Translations under genes and position numbers: made by a program
Shown: positions 31,737 through 32,863 of the stretch, piece after piece
Numbering within the stretch: the first letter of the stretch is position 1
Layout of the letters: each line of letters opens with the position of its first letter
Notes under the pieces: generated by a model
Seen by the model: only the letters and a program-made list of their open reading frames with translations
Told to the model about the DNA's origin: nothing
The model's database searches: none
NCBI GenBank assembly: GCA_020052735.1
Contig: JAGVON010000026.1
Coordinates: forward strand, 1-32,863
From: an archaeon
GTDB taxonomy: Archaea; Micrarchaeota; Micrarchaeia; Anstonellales; Bilamarchaeaceae
DNA length: 32,863 bases
Direction: 5' to 3'

Positions 31737-31773
31737 AAGAAGGGTTCCGTTGTCCTCCTGAGGATTACTGCTC

Positions 31774-31781
31774 TTTTATAA
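31774..31781 (+). promoter_or_regulatory. TATA box for the 31804 gene
   Basis: TTTTATAA centred 26.5 nt before ATG 31804, so the proline-rich protein has its own promoter. Confidence 0.65.
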
Positions 31782-31803
31782 GCGCAGAATCACCGTGCCA
31801 CCC

Positions 31804-32355
31804 ATGGCACCTACGGAAAGAACGGAGAGAATTCTGGTGATTTCCGCCCACACGCCTGCGAAGAAGGCGCCTTTTTCCGAGCGGCATCCCCTGATTGCCG
31901 GATTTGGAAGGGGCATCGCCGCAGGCATCTTTGTGCTCGGTGCATCCTGCATGTTGATGGAAAGGCCCCCGCAAGCGGCAAGGGTGCCTTCCGGCCTGAT
32001 GCCCGCATTCAGGAATCCGGAACCGCAGAGGGGGTTGCCTCCCGTTGAGAGCAGGGCGCCCCGCGCCCCTGCCGGCGTCATAGTAGTGCCTGTAGCCGCT
32101 CCAGTCCCTGCCAACCCGCTGGCGTTCCGTCCATCGGTTCCTACCATAGAGTCCCCCGGGGTTAATTTGATGCTGGATGTTTCTGGCCCGGCTCCGGCCC
32201 AGGTGGCGCCTTTCATCCCCATCTATGGCGATGGCTCATTCTCGATAGGCATAGGTGTCCAGGGCAACCCGCAGAGCATAGACCACAGCCCGAACCCCGA
32301 GCCGGGTCCGTGGTCGGTCGGTCCGATGGGCACGTTTGACATTTCGGACCGCTGA
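31804..32355 (+). CDS. single-TM proline-rich exported protein, unknown function
   Basis: 183 aa from ATG 31804, fixed by TATA spacing. A basic cytoplasmic N-terminus (about 35 aa), one hydrophobic helix (LIAGFGRGIAAGIFVLGASC) and an extracytoplasmic Pro/Ala-rich region (APRAPAGVIVVPVAAPVPAN), ending in a Gly/Pro/Ser-rich tail (GPWSVGPMGTFDISDR). The layout (basic N-terminus, anchor ending at a Cys, low-complexity ectodomain) mirrors the acidic-stalk protein of this island. The Cys after the hydrophobic run does not fit a strict lipobox. No family recognised. Confidence 0.7.
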   Translation: MAPTERTERILVISAHTPAKKAPFSERHPLIAGFGRGIAAGIFVLGASCMLMERPPQAARVPSGLMPAFRNPEPQRGLPPVESRAPRAPAGVIVVPVAAPVPANPLAFRPSVPTIESPGVNLMLDVSGPAPAQVAPFIPIYGDGSFSIGIGVQGNPQSIDHSPNPEPGPWSVGPMGTFDISDR

Positions 32356-32444
32356 GCAAAATCCGCAACTCTTTATTCCTTTTTCTTCTCTCCAGCGGAA
32401 AACCTACACTTAAAGGAAAGGAAGAAACAATAGAGTAAGAGAAC
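32356..32444. other. spacer between convergent genes
   Basis: Contains a pyrimidine-rich run on the plus strand (CTTTATTCCTTTTTCTTCTC) that could end plus-strand transcription. No hairpin or gene was seen. Confidence 0.35.
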
Positions 32445-32863
32445 CTAAGGCCTTACCCACTCCCATCCCTGCAACTGCGTCCCATCACCGGACAGCACCG
32501 GGTTGAACGTGAAGGTTCCCCCATCCACAGTCCAGACCTCCCCGAAGCCGGCGGTCCTTGTGTTTATCGGGGCGTACACATAACATAGTGATGTGTGCCA
32601 CGTAGCGAAATCTATGTCAAACGCAACATATCCGCGGTCGCCTGTCCATACTTCCGCGACTCCGGTATCGCGTGGGCTCAAGAGTCTAGAGGATCCACTG
32701 GGGGGTCTCACCCGCAACGTTATCTCATATGGCCATGGAACATCCTGAAATTCAGCATCATATTCCGCAACCCCTCCATCCAGTACCCCACCTGTGCTCA
32801 TATTGAACTGGCACGGCACAACCGTAATCGCCGTATTGAAATCCGTAGGCGTCAAATCCACAA
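32445..32863 (-). CDS. partial QLQGWEWVRP-family protein (paralogue of the 26810 gene)
   Basis: Only the last ~139 residues are in the window; the frame stays open through the right edge, so the apparent start in the track is not a real start. It aligns along its whole length with the C-terminal domain of the acidic-stalk protein: VDLTPTDFNTAITVVPC, GGVLDGGVAEYDA, RPPSGSSR, DTGVAEVWT, SLCYVYAPINTRTAG and the identical ending QLQGWEWVRP. About half the positions appear identical by eye. Both Cys are conserved and may form a disulphide. The anchor and stalk, if present, lie beyond the window. Confidence 0.82.
   Translation of the reverse strand, partial: VDLTPTDFNTAITVVPCQFNMSTGGVLDGGVAEYDAEFQDVPWPYEITLRVRPPSGSSRLLSPRDTGVAEVWTGDRGYVAFDIDFATWHTSLCYVYAPINTRTAGFGEVWTVDGGTFTFNPVLSGDGTQLQGWEWVRP

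Noticed and set aside
31752-31763. Small inverted repeat TCCTC/GAGGA as a terminator after the 74-aa gene
   Set aside because: The arms are only 5 bp with a 2-nt loop; a 4-bp version with a 4-nt loop is no stronger than chance in this sequence.
26810-32863. Insertion sequence or integrated element
   Set aside because: No transposase, integrase or flanking direct repeats were found, so the island is called accessory-looking on composition and content only.

Overview
The window is archaeal. It encodes aRF1 with the NIKS and GGQ motifs, diphthine synthase, a geranylgeranyl-diphosphate synthase, a DUF63 membrane protein, the archaeal AMP phosphorylase / ribose-1,5-bisphosphate isomerase pair, and a C1-G72 tRNA-Tyr with an intron at the canonical 37/38 site. 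Most transcription-unit starts have a TATA-like box centred about 26-28 nt before the start codon, which points to largely leaderless transcripts. The genome is GC-rich and compact, with many 4-30 bp gene overlaps. The gene mix (nucleotide-salvage carbon route, reduced operons, many exported proteins of unknown function) would fit a DPANN-type archaeon such as Diapherotrites or Micrarchaeota. That placement is inference; no lineage marker was tested.

Layout. 1-1831: beta-carbonic anhydrase and aRF1. 1825-4510 (minus): two adjacent membrane-anchored exported proteins that share a Cys-containing domain. 4562-6438: GGPP synthase and a DUF63 protein, divergent from one shared TATA-like element. 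6499-6902: an MNT nucleotidyltransferase with a truncated HepT partner. 7031-7850: a MinD-type ATPase whose C-terminus is disrupted by a 12-G run. 7893-13454: a cell-surface gene cluster (LamG-like, a W-repeat propeller-like protein and two membrane-anchored proteins). 13483-16023: diphthine synthase and GlmS. 16040-20514 (minus): PurM, ribose-1,5-bisphosphate isomerase, AMP phosphorylase and a NagD-type HAD phosphatase. 20636-21837 (minus): an ArsR regulator and an ArsP-type permease with an operator-like palindrome. 21924-23525: adenine deaminase. 23595-23689: tRNA-Tyr. 23889-25598: HEPN, MNT and a membrane-anchored metallo-beta-lactamase-fold protein in overlapping frames. 25691-26779: a thioredoxin-CcdA fusion.

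From 26810 to the end lies an accessory-looking island. Two paralogous exported proteins with the same ending (QLQGWEWVRP) flank an AAA ATPase, a Tat-type exported protein, an unknown helical protein, a very small protein and a single-TM proline-rich protein. Part of this island is clearly AT-richer than the rest of the window.

How the genes fit together. AMP phosphorylase, R15P isomerase and adenine deaminase form most of the AMP-to-ribulose-1,5-bisphosphate route used by form III RuBisCO archaea. RuBisCO itself is not in the window. The carbonic anhydrase and the HAD phosphatase could serve the same route (bicarbonate supply, phosphoglycolate removal), but this is inference. The strongest non-gene signals are a dispersed heptameric repeat (NNNCC[A/G/T]G) present at seven places in one orientation, and a row of small TGCT/TGCG-loop hairpins after the tRNA.
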